DNA of 64,000 nt. Source: Aequorivita sp. (GTDB lineage: Bacteria > Bacteroidota > Bacteroidia > Flavobacteriales > Flavobacteriaceae). Location of the stretch: contig JAUYGY010000040.1 of the NCBI GenBank assembly GCA_030690315.1, positions 1 through 64,000 of the forward strand, read 5' to 3'. Positions 17,206 through 27,561 of the stretch are shown in pieces. The translations under genes were made by a program, and so were the position numbers. The stretch's first letter is position 1, and each line of letters starts with the position of its first letter. Under the pieces are notes generated by a model. It was given only the letters and a program-made list of their open reading frames with translations. It searched no databases and was not told the DNA's origin.

Positions 17206-18396
17206 TTAGTTTTTGGTATAGGTCCAGGTTTGGGAATCGCCATCGCTTAAAGAACTGTTTATCACATTCATTGTGGTTTCATTATCGCGTACGGTAAGTG
17301 TGAAAGGAGTGTTTGCGGAACCACTATAATAATTTACGTGAAATTCATAAACTCCTGACGGCCCACCATTTTCCCAAGTAATGTTTTCAGCATTTCCTCC
17401 AGGGCAACTCCCGGTACAATCTATATCCAAAACTCCACCGGAAGGCGAGCTAGTTGAAGTATATGAAATAGTATAGCCTGTTGGATCGGTTACATAAAGA
17501 TCCAAATCGGTGTCTCCACTCCATGTCATATTAAAGCGAGGGCTGCCATCGGCACCCGGTAAGTTTCCGCCACCACTGCATTCGGACCCAGAGTTTTCAA
17601 GACAGATAGCCATTCTGGAACCCCCATCTGGTGAAGTGAACTCGCCAGTTTCAGTTTCCCCATTTTCCCATTGCACAAAATAAGTGTACTGGGTGTTTTT
17701 TGGCAATATAAAAGTTGCAGTATTGCAATCTTCAAAGGTAAAATAGTTGCCATCCAGACCACGCAATCTTACGGTATGGCAGTTAACTTGGGATTGTTTG
17801 TTTTCCACATCCATTGGCCATGTTAGGAAGGTTGCATACATAGAAGCACACAAGCCGCCTTCCGCATAGTGGTTATTTAGACCGCTTAGTACTGTTGAGC
17901 CGATAGTAATGGTGGCTAAGCAGCCCACTTTATTATGGGTAAAATAAACGGAAGACTTTGTTTTGCTATCATGATATTCCTGATTGCCGAGTTCCATGGT
18001 AACCGTTTGTCCAGTTACATTTAATGAATTGCCATCAATATAGGTTCCTGAAATTGAAAGTGTATAGCCATTTGAATTTTGATCAAGGGTACCGCTTAAG
18101 TTTGTGGAGTCAATAAAAAGGCCGTTGTTTTGATTTATTTCCAAACGAAGCGTATTGTCTATCAACTCTATGGAACCTTGCAAGGTTCCTGAAAGTAGAG
18201 TAAGCGTAAAAGTTCCGTTTGAAGAAGTTTTTAAAATTCCTTCCAATGGGTTGTTGATTCCCTCTGTGGTCATAGTCCCTGTAAAATAACCTTCATAGTC
18301 ATCTATAGAGTTATCGGTACCACCATCATCCTTTTTACAAGAAAAAAGGGTCAAGTTTGTTAATATTAACAAGATAAATAATTTTGATAATTTCAT
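17206..18396 (-). CDS. Lipoprotein with C-terminal YfaP/DUF2135-like beta domain
   Basis: LTLFSCKKDDGG lipobox; WSGDTDLDLYVTDPTG...GGVLDIDCTGSC...ENITWENGGPSGVYEFHVNYY. Confidence 0.55.
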   Translation of the reverse strand: MKLSKLFILLILTNLTLFSCKKDDGGTDNSIDDYEGYFTGTMTTEGINNPLEGILKTSSNGTFTLTLLSGTLQGSIELIDNTLRLEINQNNGLFIDSTNLSGTLDQNSNGYTLSISGTYIDGNSLNVTGQTVTMELGNQEYHDSKTKSSVYFTHNKVGCLATITIGSTVLSGLNNHYAEGGLCASMYATFLTWPMDVENKQSQVNCHTVRLRGLDGNYFTFEDCNTATFILPKNTQYTYFVQWENGETETGEFTSPDGGSRMAICLENSGSECSGGGNLPGADGSPRFNMTWSGDTDLDLYVTDPTGYTISYTSTSSPSGGVLDIDCTGSCPGGNAENITWENGGPSGVYEFHVNYYSGSANTPFTLTVRDNETTMNVINSSLSDGDSQTWTYTKN

Positions 18397-18522
18397 AGTA
18401 TTTATGTTAAATTTTTATTGAGTTAGTTGAAGGGACAAAACTATGGATAGGTATATAATGAAAAAATACCCCCAAAGGAGTATTTTTTAAAGCGTGTATT
18501 TAACAATTATTTAAAATTTACA

Positions 18523-18957
18523 CTATGCAAGCCATCCGTTTCGGGCAGCGCCTTTACTGTAGAAATATTCAAAAATTGCTATTGCAATAACAATAAGTGG
18601 CATAATTAGGGCTTGAGGGCCCATTTTTTCCACGATGTCCATCGCAAAAATCCAATATCCCTGAACAATAAAAATAGCTATTAGCGAAATACCGAATAGA
18701 GCCACAGCCAATTTTTTCCTCATCAAGAGAAGTATACTAGCAAGCACGGCACCAAATACGGCGATGCCATAAACATAAATGTTCCACGCGGGGGCGTTGT
18801 TCATGAGTTCCAATTGCTCGGGAGGTAAGGCGGCTTTTATTTCTTCGGTCATTAAAAAGTATTCAGAGACCCAGAAAAAGACACCAATTAAGTTCCATAA
18901 AAGTGCCACTACGGCAATAATCCAAAAAGCTGTGTTTGGTTTTGTTGTTGCATTCAT
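18523..18957 (-). CDS. Small four-TM membrane protein, uncharacterised
   Basis: 144 aa, hydrophobic segments. Confidence 0.6.
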   Translation of the reverse strand: MNATTKPNTAFWIIAVVALLWNLIGVFFWVSEYFLMTEEIKAALPPEQLELMNNAPAWNIYVYGIAVFGAVLASILLLMRKKLAVALFGISLIAIFIVQGYWIFAMDIVEKMGPQALIMPLIVIAIAIFEYFYSKGAARNGWLA

Positions 18958-19020
18958 ATTAATTTGGTTTTAAGGTTGTTTCGATAAATGTATGAAAATT
19001 TTCTTTTGCATTCATTTTGA

Positions 19021-19066
19021 TTGCTCATTGCATATTGTTCATTGTTTATTCTTCATTGTATATTTG
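19021..19066. repeat. Degenerate heptad repeat (GCTCATT GCATATT GTTCATT GTTTATT CTTCATT GTATATT)
   Basis: Period-7 pattern. Confidence 0.8.
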
Positions 19067-19086
19067 CTAATTAAAGAGAAACACAG

Positions 19087-19767
19087 ATGAGCCCAACCAT
19101 TCCAAAAACTGCATTCATTTTTTTGCTTCAGTTAAAAAAGAACAATAACCGCGACTGGATGCAGGAACACAAAAAAGAATATTTGGCAAATGAAAAGGCT
19201 TTGAAGGAATTTTATATCGCGGTGGAAAAAGGGCTAAATATTACAGATGAAATTGCCACTACCAAAGTTTTCAGAATAAACCGCGACATCCGGTTCAGCA
19301 ATGATAAAACCCCTTACAATGTTCATAGAAGTGTAAGTTTTAGCAGGGCAGGAGCACAACGGCGCGGTGGGTATTATCTGCGGTTGGAATCTGGGAACAG
19401 CTATATGGCCGGTGGATTTTTTGAACCAAACCCTGCAGATCTTTTAAGAATACGCAAAGAGTTTGAAATGGATAGCTCAGAAATTCGGGATATTTTGAAT
19501 AATAAAGAATTTAAAAAAGCCTTTGGAAATTTCAATCAGGAATACGCCGTAAAGACAGCTCCGAAAGGTTTCAATAAAGAAGACCAAAACATTGATTTAA
19601 TCAGGCTTAAAAGCTTTTTTGTAAACCATCACTTCACCGATAAAGAAGTGTTCGCTGCAGATTTTAAGGATAATTTAATTCACCATTATCAATTGTTGCG
19701 GCCATTCTTTAATTATATGAGTGATGTTTTGACTACTGATTTAAATGGTGTTTCACTTTTGAAGTAA
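19087..19767 (+). CDS. DUF2461 family protein
   Basis: LKKNNNRDWMQEHKKEY, FRINRDIRFSNDKTPYN, AGGFFEPNP. Confidence 0.85.
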   Translation: MSPTIPKTAFIFLLQLKKNNNRDWMQEHKKEYLANEKALKEFYIAVEKGLNITDEIATTKVFRINRDIRFSNDKTPYNVHRSVSFSRAGAQRRGGYYLRLESGNSYMAGGFFEPNPADLLRIRKEFEMDSSEIRDILNNKEFKKAFGNFNQEYAVKTAPKGFNKEDQNIDLIRLKSFFVNHHFTDKEVFAADFKDNLIHHYQLLRPFFNYMSDVLTTDLNGVSLLK

Positions 19768-19789
19768 TAAATCACAAATAGGAAAATAA

Positions 19790-19818
19790 AAAAAGCCTCC
19801 AATTTGGAGGCTCTTTCT
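19790..19818. terminator. Intrinsic terminator between convergent genes
   Basis: AGCCTCC-AATT-TGGAGGCT with flanking A/T tracts. Confidence 0.85.
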
Positions 19819-19835
19819 ATTAAATATTTAGTGTT

Positions 19836-21113
19836 TTACTTCAATCGGAAAGTAACCCTTCTCACCAATTGTCGTGCTGGAGAAGAAGTTTTATCAACCG
19901 TTGTGTCTTCGCCGCCGCCTCTATAGGTTAATCGGCTTTCAGCAATTCCGGAGGCAATCAAAATTTCATACACTCTTTTTGCTCTTTTTTCTGAAAGGGT
20001 TTGGTTGTATTCAGGGTTTCCAAGTTCGTCTGCGTACCCAATCAATTCTGCATTTGAACCGGGGTGATCTTTCATATACTTCATCAAATAATTGATGGCT
20101 CCCAATGAATATGTTTCGGGTTTATCGCTATTAAATTGGAAATAAACGTTTACATAGCCTTTATTCAATAATTCTTCCACGCTGCCGTCACCACCACCTT
20201 TAACGTAATCTATTTTTTTCAAGTAGCGTTGGTCCAGGGAAGGTTCAATTTCGTCAGGAATTCCGTTCTTATTTTTATCAACCGCAATTCCTTTGGTATC
20301 TACAGCCACACCTGACATAGTGTTTGGTTCTCTATCCAAATAATCCGGCACACCGTCCTGATCTGTATCTATTAAATCTGTCTCCAGTTTTTCCACACGC
20401 TCTTCAAGGCCCAATATTGTTTCTTTTAAATCGGTTTTCTCTGAATACCAATCGGCGTGTTTTTCAGCGTCACCTAAATAAATATTAAGTCCAATGGAAG
20501 CATTTACCATAAAACCGTCCACATCTCTTTTATTGTTAAGCTGTGTTCCGTCAACAGTATAAGTTTGTCTGATATTACCCACCGCGGAAACATCGCCAAA
20601 AAGGGCAACACTTCTTCCCAACTTAACCATTGGGGTTATACCACCCATTATGTTGAGCATATTGTCTTTTCCATCTATAGCAACAGGGCTTTTGTAATCC
20701 ATCATAGAATATCCAGCACCACCGTGTATCAAAAGACCCACGGTCTTCGTCCAATCACTGAAATTAAGAAGACTTGTTAGATTAACAACCCCTTCAAGTG
20801 TGCTTCTGTATTGGCTGGTTTTGAAAGGGAGGCTTTTGTCATCCCCTTCAATATTGTTATAGCCCAAACCGAGCCGAAGACCAAATTTTTCGTTAAACAT
20901 ATAACGTACGCCCAATTGCCCTTGGCCAAAACTTGGGGTGTTTGTGTAATATCCTTCCGCAAAAGGCCGAGAGGGTTTGTGGACACCACCGGAAACTTCA
21001 AAAGACCAGTGGTTGTAGTCGTTATTTTTTTCGTTCTGGGTGGTTGAATCCGTTTCCTGGGCAGCGAGAACCCCTGCGGCCAATAATAAAAAGGTAAGTA
21101 CTGATTTTTTCAT
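19836..21113 (-). CDS. OmpA-family outer membrane protein
   Basis: Signal peptide, beta-barrel N-terminus, Ca-binding-like DTDQDGVPD, C-terminal OmpA domain IGYADELGNPEYNQTLSEKRAKRVYE. Confidence 0.9.
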   Translation of the reverse strand: MKKSVLTFLLLAAGVLAAQETDSTTQNEKNNDYNHWSFEVSGGVHKPSRPFAEGYYTNTPSFGQGQLGVRYMFNEKFGLRLGLGYNNIEGDDKSLPFKTSQYRSTLEGVVNLTSLLNFSDWTKTVGLLIHGGAGYSMMDYKSPVAIDGKDNMLNIMGGITPMVKLGRSVALFGDVSAVGNIRQTYTVDGTQLNNKRDVDGFMVNASIGLNIYLGDAEKHADWYSEKTDLKETILGLEERVEKLETDLIDTDQDGVPDYLDREPNTMSGVAVDTKGIAVDKNKNGIPDEIEPSLDQRYLKKIDYVKGGGDGSVEELLNKGYVNVYFQFNSDKPETYSLGAINYLMKYMKDHPGSNAELIGYADELGNPEYNQTLSEKRAKRVYEILIASGIAESRLTYRGGGEDTTVDKTSSPARQLVRRVTFRLK

Positions 21114-21228
21114 ATTTGTAGGTTTTTAATGGCGAAAATACCTACAATTATATAGCGACTGAAGCTTTAGGTTCTATTTACAAAATGTTTAACACCCCAG
21201 TATTGACGAGGGAACAGCTATAAAACTG

Positions 21229-21645
21229 TTACTGAGCGATTAACAGATCAACACGTTCAAAATACAGTAAATTGTCTTTTAGACGTTCTTTAACAATATC
21301 CATCATCCTTTTGTTGAGTGCTGAGGAATTCTGAATATAAATCTCAAACTCGTCAAGTGTAAATTGGCCTATAATCATTCCTTTTAGTGAGTTTCGGAAC
21401 TTCATGTCTTTGTGAATTGCATTTTCAATGTAATCCATTTTCTTTTCTACATTAAGATCATAAAATACGTTTTTATGTTTCGAAATGTAGTTTCTGAAAG
21501 CCGCCAATAACAAGTCGTGCTGAAGTTTCACAACCGGCCGTAATGTTTTATTTTGAAAACATTCGTCGGCAGACATATTCGTGGTGATTTTTGCAGAAAG
21601 GATTTCGGGGCGTAAATGGAGCAATGCACTATCTCGTGTTTCCAT
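21229..21645 (-). CDS. Conserved hypothetical protein
   Basis: 138 aa intact ORF, non-repetitive. Confidence 0.6.
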   Translation of the reverse strand: METRDSALLHLRPEILSAKITTNMSADECFQNKTLRPVVKLQHDLLLAAFRNYISKHKNVFYDLNVEKKMDYIENAIHKDMKFRNSLKGMIIGQFTLDEFEIYIQNSSALNKRMMDIVKERLKDNLLYFERVDLLIAQ

Positions 21646-21818
21646 TGTTTGGTTTTTATTAAAGTTATAAAATATGAAACGATTTTAAAGACCGGGAACA
21701 ATTAGTTATAAACGTTCTTTTCAACAATGCGAGGGATTGTTGTTATCTTTGATATTGCTGAAACAATTAACCTGCCAATTCAACATTTTTATAATGAATT
21801 ATTAAAATAAATTTATAG

Positions 21819-23363
21819 ATGAAAATATTTTCTGTAGCACAATTGTACGAAGCCGATAAAACCACGGTTGAAAAACAGCAAATCACATCAGAGGAATTGA
21901 TGGAGCGTGCTGGCACACAAATATTCCAATGGCTGCACCAACGCTTAAAGGGCGCGCCAGTTCCAATTCGCATTTTTTGTGGCATTGGCGATAACGGTGG
22001 CGATGGTTTGGTGGTGGGAAGATTGCTGCTTGAGCACGGCTATAATGTGATTGTTTATGTAGTGAATTGCAGCGATAAACGTTCTCAAAACTTTTTGCTT
22101 AATTATGGTAAGATAAAGAACGTGACCAAAAAATGGCCCGTTTTAATGAAGGGAGAGGATGATTTCCCAGAGATTACCGATGAAGATATAATTGTGGATG
22201 CCATCTTCGGGATAGGCTTAAACCGATGTCCGGGCGGGTGGGTGAAAAAATTGATTCAGTATCTCAACGAGAGTAAAGCTTTCAAATTGGCAATTGATAT
22301 TCCCAGTGGGCTTTATTCCAATTTACCAATTGAGGATAAGGACGCAGTTTTGAAAGCCAATCATACTTTAACTTTTCAAGCTCCAAAACTCTCCTTCTTT
22401 TTGCCGGAAACCGCTGGTTTCATTTCAAATTTTGATGTTTTGGATATTGGGTTGGATTTAGATTTTCTTCGAAATACAGAACCTTTGGCGCAATTAATTT
22501 CAAAACCCGAAGCGCAGCGATTTTACCAATCCCGCGAGAAATTTGGACATAAAGGAACTTACGGCCACGCGCTGATTGTTGCAGGAAGCTATGGAAAAAT
22601 TGGGGCCGCCGTACTTTCAACTACGGCAGCTTTTAGAATTGGTGCCGGAATGGTTACGGCTTTTGTTCCGAAATGTGGTTATACTATTCTGCAAACCACG
22701 ATTCCCGAAGCGATGGTAATTACAGATAAAGAGGAAGAATTTATAAGTGATATTTCCATTGATTTTGAGCCTTCGGCTATTGGAATAGGGATGGGACTTG
22801 GAAAAAATAAGGCAACTGTTGCAGCATTAAAAAAATTATTCAAGGATAGTACAATTCCTTTCGTAATTGACGCTGACGCATTAAACAATATTTCCGAAAA
22901 CAAGGAATTGCTGAAATTACTTCCAAAGAATTCAGTATTAACGCCCCATCCGGGAGAATTGAAAAGGTTGGTTGGCGAATGGAAAAATGATTACGACAAG
23001 CTTGAAAAAGTAAAAAAGTTTTCAGAAAAGCACGAAGTTGTTGTAGTGATTAAAGGAGCCTATTCAATCACGGTTTATGGCGATAAAATGTACATAAACA
23101 CTACGGGGAATCCCGGAATGGCTACCGCGGGAAGTGGCGATGCGCTGAGCGGGATTATAACCGGGCTGCTTTCGCAAGGCTACGATCCTTTGCTGTCTGC
23201 GGTTTTTGGGGTTTATATGCACGGCCTTGCGGGCGATATTGCTGCTGAACAAATGGGTTATGAAGCAATAATGGCGGGCGATATAATCGATAATCTAGCG
23301 GAAGCTTATTTAGATTTGTTCGAAAAGCCAGAACCTGAAACTGAAGGAAATGGAAAAAAATAA
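21819..23363 (+). CDS. nnr: Bifunctional NAD(P)H-hydrate epimerase / ADP-dependent dehydratase
   Basis: N-terminal YjeF_N (GIGDNGGDGLVVGR) and C-terminal carbohydrate-kinase-like (GNPGMATAGSGDALSGIITGLL). Confidence 0.93.
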   Translation: MKIFSVAQLYEADKTTVEKQQITSEELMERAGTQIFQWLHQRLKGAPVPIRIFCGIGDNGGDGLVVGRLLLEHGYNVIVYVVNCSDKRSQNFLLNYGKIKNVTKKWPVLMKGEDDFPEITDEDIIVDAIFGIGLNRCPGGWVKKLIQYLNESKAFKLAIDIPSGLYSNLPIEDKDAVLKANHTLTFQAPKLSFFLPETAGFISNFDVLDIGLDLDFLRNTEPLAQLISKPEAQRFYQSREKFGHKGTYGHALIVAGSYGKIGAAVLSTTAAFRIGAGMVTAFVPKCGYTILQTTIPEAMVITDKEEEFISDISIDFEPSAIGIGMGLGKNKATVAALKKLFKDSTIPFVIDADALNNISENKELLKLLPKNSVLTPHPGELKRLVGEWKNDYDKLEKVKKFSEKHEVVVVIKGAYSITVYGDKMYINTTGNPGMATAGSGDALSGIITGLLSQGYDPLLSAVFGVYMHGLAGDIAAEQMGYEAIMAGDIIDNLAEAYLDLFEKPEPETEGNGKK

Positions 23364-23412
23364 CCACGAATACACGAATATTTTTATACAATATTCGTGT
23401 ATTCGTGGTTAT
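23360..23412. terminator. 23-bp perfect inverted repeat between convergent genes
   Basis: ATAACCACGAATACACGAATATT / AATATTCGTGTATTCGTGGTTAT, 7-nt loop; no T-tract. Confidence 0.75.
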
Positions 23413-23430
23413 ATACAATGAAGATTTTCT

Positions 23431-24798
23431 TTACATCAGCCCATCAAAAGTTTTTCTCAACTCAGGATCTGAAGGTCTTGGTGCATCTGCAGAAACTATA
23501 TTCCCTTGTGGATCTATCAAAATAAATCTCGGGATTCCCAAAATGGCGTACTCTTTCACAAATTTTGATTTCCAGTTATTGTCGGCCATCAACTGTATTC
23601 CGCCCAATTGTTTTTCAGTAACCATCGCTTTCCATTTATCGTAATCTTTAGCTTCGTCAATGGAAATACTTACAAACTGAATATTCTTACCGTGATAATC
23701 CTTTTCCACTTGCAGCAACGCAGGAATTTCACGCAAGCAGGGTCCACACCAAGTGGCCCAAACGTCTATATAAACATATTTACCTTTTAGATCGGTTAAA
23801 GCCGTGGTTCCACCTTTATGATTCTCATAATTGAAGTTAGGCGAGGGGTTTCCCTCAGTAATTGCTTTCAACTTATTGTAGTGTTCCGTTATCTTTGCAA
23901 GATTTTCAGGATTTGGATTGCTGTTTTTGTAAAGGTTGTAAGCTTCGTCAAGGGAAGCATCTGGTTTTAAACCATATTGCAAATAAGAACTCATCATTTT
24001 ATCTTTTGCATATCCGTTCGGCAATGCTTCGTTTACCTTCTTTAGATACAGAACAGTTTGTCCAGTGTTACCACTTTCCAGAGTTTCTTCGCTTACCAAT
24101 CTTGTGAAATGTGCTTCCAATAAATTCTGGTAAGCTACAGAGTTGCGGTAAGCCAGCGTGTCTTTAAAATTTATATTTTTCAGTTCATCATAAAAACCGT
24201 CGGAAACATTAAAATCTTCAACTCCGGTATAATAACGGTGGGCGTCTTTGTAATTTTCAAGCATAATTGCCCGCGAATATTTGTCTTCTTCCGCCAGTTT
24301 ATTCTTAAAATTTTCATCGGAAATTTGGTTTGCGGCGTAAAGGCTATCTATACTTTTCTGATTGGTTTCCAATTGTTCAAAAAAAAGTTCCTCATCCATT
24401 GAAAACACTTCCTTAAAATCGAGATTCTTTTCGTTCCAAAGATATTTTGCTGCTAAAAAGTTATTGACGTTTGCAAGATCTCCGGAATATTTTAGGGTCT
24501 CGTCAAATTCATCGGCATTTAAAGTAACGGAAAGATTTTCCCCTTTTTCAAGATAAATGCCCGTGCGTTCGCGGCCTACATACAGTTCATAAAAACCATC
24601 GTCGGCAAAGCGAAGGGTATCGGTAAAAGAGCCGTTTTCACCTATTTGAATTCTGTTTTCAAAATTATTGCCACGAACCAAAACAGTTTCTGCGGTATTG
24701 TTTTCAACAGTACCGCTAATGACGGAATACTGCGGTTTTTCTTCCTGTTTACAAGCAATTGCAAAAAGCACTAAAATAAATAAGCTTAATTTTTTCAT
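23431..24798 (-). CDS. TlpA-like thioredoxin-fold lipoprotein
   Basis: Lipobox; DVWATWCGPCLREIPALLQVEKDY. Confidence 0.9.
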   Translation of the reverse strand: MKKLSLFILVLFAIACKQEEKPQYSVISGTVENNTAETVLVRGNNFENRIQIGENGSFTDTLRFADDGFYELYVGRERTGIYLEKGENLSVTLNADEFDETLKYSGDLANVNNFLAAKYLWNEKNLDFKEVFSMDEELFFEQLETNQKSIDSLYAANQISDENFKNKLAEEDKYSRAIMLENYKDAHRYYTGVEDFNVSDGFYDELKNINFKDTLAYRNSVAYQNLLEAHFTRLVSEETLESGNTGQTVLYLKKVNEALPNGYAKDKMMSSYLQYGLKPDASLDEAYNLYKNSNPNPENLAKITEHYNKLKAITEGNPSPNFNYENHKGGTTALTDLKGKYVYIDVWATWCGPCLREIPALLQVEKDYHGKNIQFVSISIDEAKDYDKWKAMVTEKQLGGIQLMADNNWKSKFVKEYAILGIPRFILIDPQGNIVSADAPRPSDPELRKTFDGLM

Positions 24799-24882
24799 AT
24801 TTTGAATATTAATTGGATCGTAAAATTACGGATTGCGCTTGCAATTCCCTTCATTTCGTTTTACTAATTTTTAATATCTCAA

Positions 24883-25036
24883 AACCCGCTGTGCATTTTG
24901 ATAAATAACAATTAATTTTAGAAAAATTTCAAGTTTTTACCTCTTATCCTAAAGGAAGAACTTGAAATTCCATCGATTTTCTCTTTAGGGTTAGGGTAAA
25001 AATCGATGAAATGCTCAAAATGCATATCGGGCGGTT
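24883..25036. repeat. About 154-bp palindromic intergenic repeat element, copy B (inverted relative to copy A)
   Basis: AACCCGCTGTGCATTTTGA ... TCAAAATGCATATCGGGCGGTT; shares internal TTTTTACCCTAACCCTAAAG and CCTTTAGGATAAGAGGTAAAAACTTGAAATT with copy A. Confidence 0.88.
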
Positions 25037-25129
25037 CAAAACTAATAAGTAAGCATTTATGCTTTTGAAACAAAGAATGGTGGCGCAGCAATTTAAAAAT
25101 AGTATTTTTGTGGAAAGATTACCTTCCCA

Positions 25130-26641
25130 ATGCAAGAAACTCATTATATAAGTTCAGAAATCTTGGACTTGGCCCTCGTCAAAGAAATTATTGATAACCA
25201 TAAAACGCTGGAGCTTTCGGAAGAAGCACAGCTAAACATCAAAAAATCCAGGGAATATCTTGTCCATAAAATGAAGGATAATGAAACTCCTGTTTACGGT
25301 ATAAACACTGGATTTGGGTCTCTTTGCAATGTGAAAATCTCTTCAGAAAATCTTTCAAAACTACAAGAAAACCTCGTAATGTCTCACGCTTGCGGCACGG
25401 GTGATCTTGTTCCAAAACCCATCATCAAACTCATGCTTTTACTGAAAATCCAATCGCTTAGTTATGGCTATAGTGGCGTGCAGATTGAAACCGTGGAAAG
25501 GCTGATTGATTTTTACAACAATGATATTTTGCCAGTAATCTATTCACAAGGAAGTTTGGGAGCTTCCGGCGATTTGGCGCCTTTGGCACACCTTTCATTA
25601 CCGTTGCTTGGCAAAGGCGAAGTTTATTATGGGGGCGAAAGAATTGCTTCCGAAAAAATGCTAAAAAAATTCGATTGGGAACCTATTGAGTTGCAAGCAA
25701 AGGAAGGCTTGGCGTTGCTGAATGGTACTCAGTTTATGAGCGCTTATGGAGTTTATTGCCTTTTGAAAAGTTTTAAACTTTCCTATTTGGCCGATTTAAT
25801 TGGCGCCGTTTCTGTAGATGCCTTTGATTGCAACATGAGTCCTTTCAATGCTTTGGTACATTTGGTGCGCCCGCATAGGGGGCAAGTAAAAACAGCCGAA
25901 CAGATTTTGGAATTTTTGGAGGAGAGTGAATTGGGCCTTTCCGAAAAGATAAATGTGCAGGATCCGTATTCCTTCCGATGTATTCCGCAGGTTCACGGGG
26001 CAACAAAAGATACTTTGTATTTCATTCATAAAACGTTTAAAACCGAAATCAATTCGGTTACGGACAACCCAAATATATTTGTAAACGAAGACTTAATTAT
26101 TTCCGGTGGAAATTTTCACGGACAGCCATTGGCGCTCGCATTGGATTATTTAGCGATTGCCATGGCAGAGCTGGGAAGTATTTCAGAAAGGAGGACATAT
26201 CAACTTGTTTCGGGACTCCGTGGTTTGCCAGCTTTTTTGGTGGACAATCCCGGGCTTAATAGTGGTTTTATGATTCCACAATACACAGCCGCGAGTATCG
26301 TGAGCCAAAATAAACAATTGGCCACTCCAGCTTCGGTAGATTCCATTGTTTCTTCAAACGGGCAGGAAGACCACGTGAGTATGGGGGCCAACGGAGCAAC
26401 AAAGTGTTTGCGCGTTATTGAAAACATCGAAACCATTTTGGCTATTGAATTGATGAATGCCTCTCAGGCTTTGAGTTTCAGAAGCCCAAAAAAATCTTCT
26501 CCTTTTGTTGAATCTTTCTTAAAACCATACCGATCCATTGTTCCATTTATTGAAAACGACAGAATCTTAGCCGATGATATTCACGCCAGTATAGCATTTT
26601 TACAAACGTTGGATGTTGATTCGGAAATATTGTTCGGATAA
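25130..26641 (+). CDS. hutH: Histidine ammonia-lyase
   Basis: GSLGASGDLAPLAHLSLPLLG MIO-forming ASG motif; TDNPNIF; SMGANGATK. Confidence 0.92.
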   Translation: MQETHYISSEILDLALVKEIIDNHKTLELSEEAQLNIKKSREYLVHKMKDNETPVYGINTGFGSLCNVKISSENLSKLQENLVMSHACGTGDLVPKPIIKLMLLLKIQSLSYGYSGVQIETVERLIDFYNNDILPVIYSQGSLGASGDLAPLAHLSLPLLGKGEVYYGGERIASEKMLKKFDWEPIELQAKEGLALLNGTQFMSAYGVYCLLKSFKLSYLADLIGAVSVDAFDCNMSPFNALVHLVRPHRGQVKTAEQILEFLEESELGLSEKINVQDPYSFRCIPQVHGATKDTLYFIHKTFKTEINSVTDNPNIFVNEDLIISGGNFHGQPLALALDYLAIAMAELGSISERRTYQLVSGLRGLPAFLVDNPGLNSGFMIPQYTAASIVSQNKQLATPASVDSIVSSNGQEDHVSMGANGATKCLRVIENIETILAIELMNASQALSFRSPKKSSPFVESFLKPYRSIVPFIENDRILADDIHASIAFLQTLDVDSEILFG

Positions 26642-26669
26642 CTTACACAAGGAAACTTAAAAATAGAAT

Positions 26670-27554
26670 ATGAAAAGAATTTTACTTTTTTCAATTTTTT
26701 CTTTCTTCGGCTTTAATCTTTATTCCCAAGCGTATACGCCCTTATTAGATAACTTGAACGAGTGGCACGTAACCAGTTGTTTTTCTGGGTGTTTAACTGA
26801 TGTATATTACACCAATGGCGATACAATTGTGGATGGAAAAAACTATAAAATTCTGGATGGTTACCATTACATTTCCCGTACTTTTTTGCTTCGCGAAGAG
26901 GTAAACAACAAAAAAATCTTTCTGAATAAAGTTGCACCCGGCCACAATGAAGAATTTCTACTTTATGATTTTTCGTTAAATGAAGGGGAAACATTTAATA
27001 TGCAAAACCCGTACAGTCCATTTCCTGAAGATGGGGGAGCCTTCATATTAGATTCTATTATAGAGAGACCTTTAGCAAATGGCAATGAATACAGGCATTT
27101 TTATTTTTCGCCAGCTCCAGGAAATACAATCAGTACCGAGAACGCCGTATGGATTGAAGGAGCGGGTTCCTTATCAATTATAAATGCTCCCGGCGGCAAT
27201 CCAGATATAAATGGGGTTGGACATTTAAGTTGTTTCTTTAAAGACACGGAGGTTTTTTACGCAAATTTAGATTCCATAACTGATTGCATTCCCATTCATT
27301 TAGGAATTGAAAGATACCCTTTGAATAATGTGGTTATTTCAAAAGGAAATAATAGCGGCATTTGTGTGGTGAGCAATGCCCAAAATATAAAAAGCTTATC
27401 GGTTTTTAATCTGTCTGGGAAAAAACTTGAAACCATTATGAATGATGGTCAAAATACTTTAAAAATTGATTTGTCAAGCTACCAAAACGGAATGTATATT
27501 CTTTTAGCCAACGGATTTGGGGATACCAAAAAATCGTTCAAAGTAATAAAATAA
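26670..27554 (+). CDS. Secreted protein with T9SS type A C-terminal sorting domain
   Basis: Signal peptide; C-terminal SLSVFNLSGKKLETI...LKIDLSSYQNGMYILLANG. Confidence 0.7.
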   Translation: MKRILLFSIFSFFGFNLYSQAYTPLLDNLNEWHVTSCFSGCLTDVYYTNGDTIVDGKNYKILDGYHYISRTFLLREEVNNKKIFLNKVAPGHNEEFLLYDFSLNEGETFNMQNPYSPFPEDGGAFILDSIIERPLANGNEYRHFYFSPAPGNTISTENAVWIEGAGSLSIINAPGGNPDINGVGHLSCFFKDTEVFYANLDSITDCIPIHLGIERYPLNNVVISKGNNSGICVVSNAQNIKSLSVFNLSGKKLETIMNDGQNTLKIDLSSYQNGMYILLANGFGDTKKSFKVIK

Positions 27555-27561
27555 TAAGGTG

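Noticed and set aside
26670-27554. Novel enzyme
   Set aside because: Only a signal peptide and T9SS C-terminal domain are recognisable; no catalytic motif could be supported.
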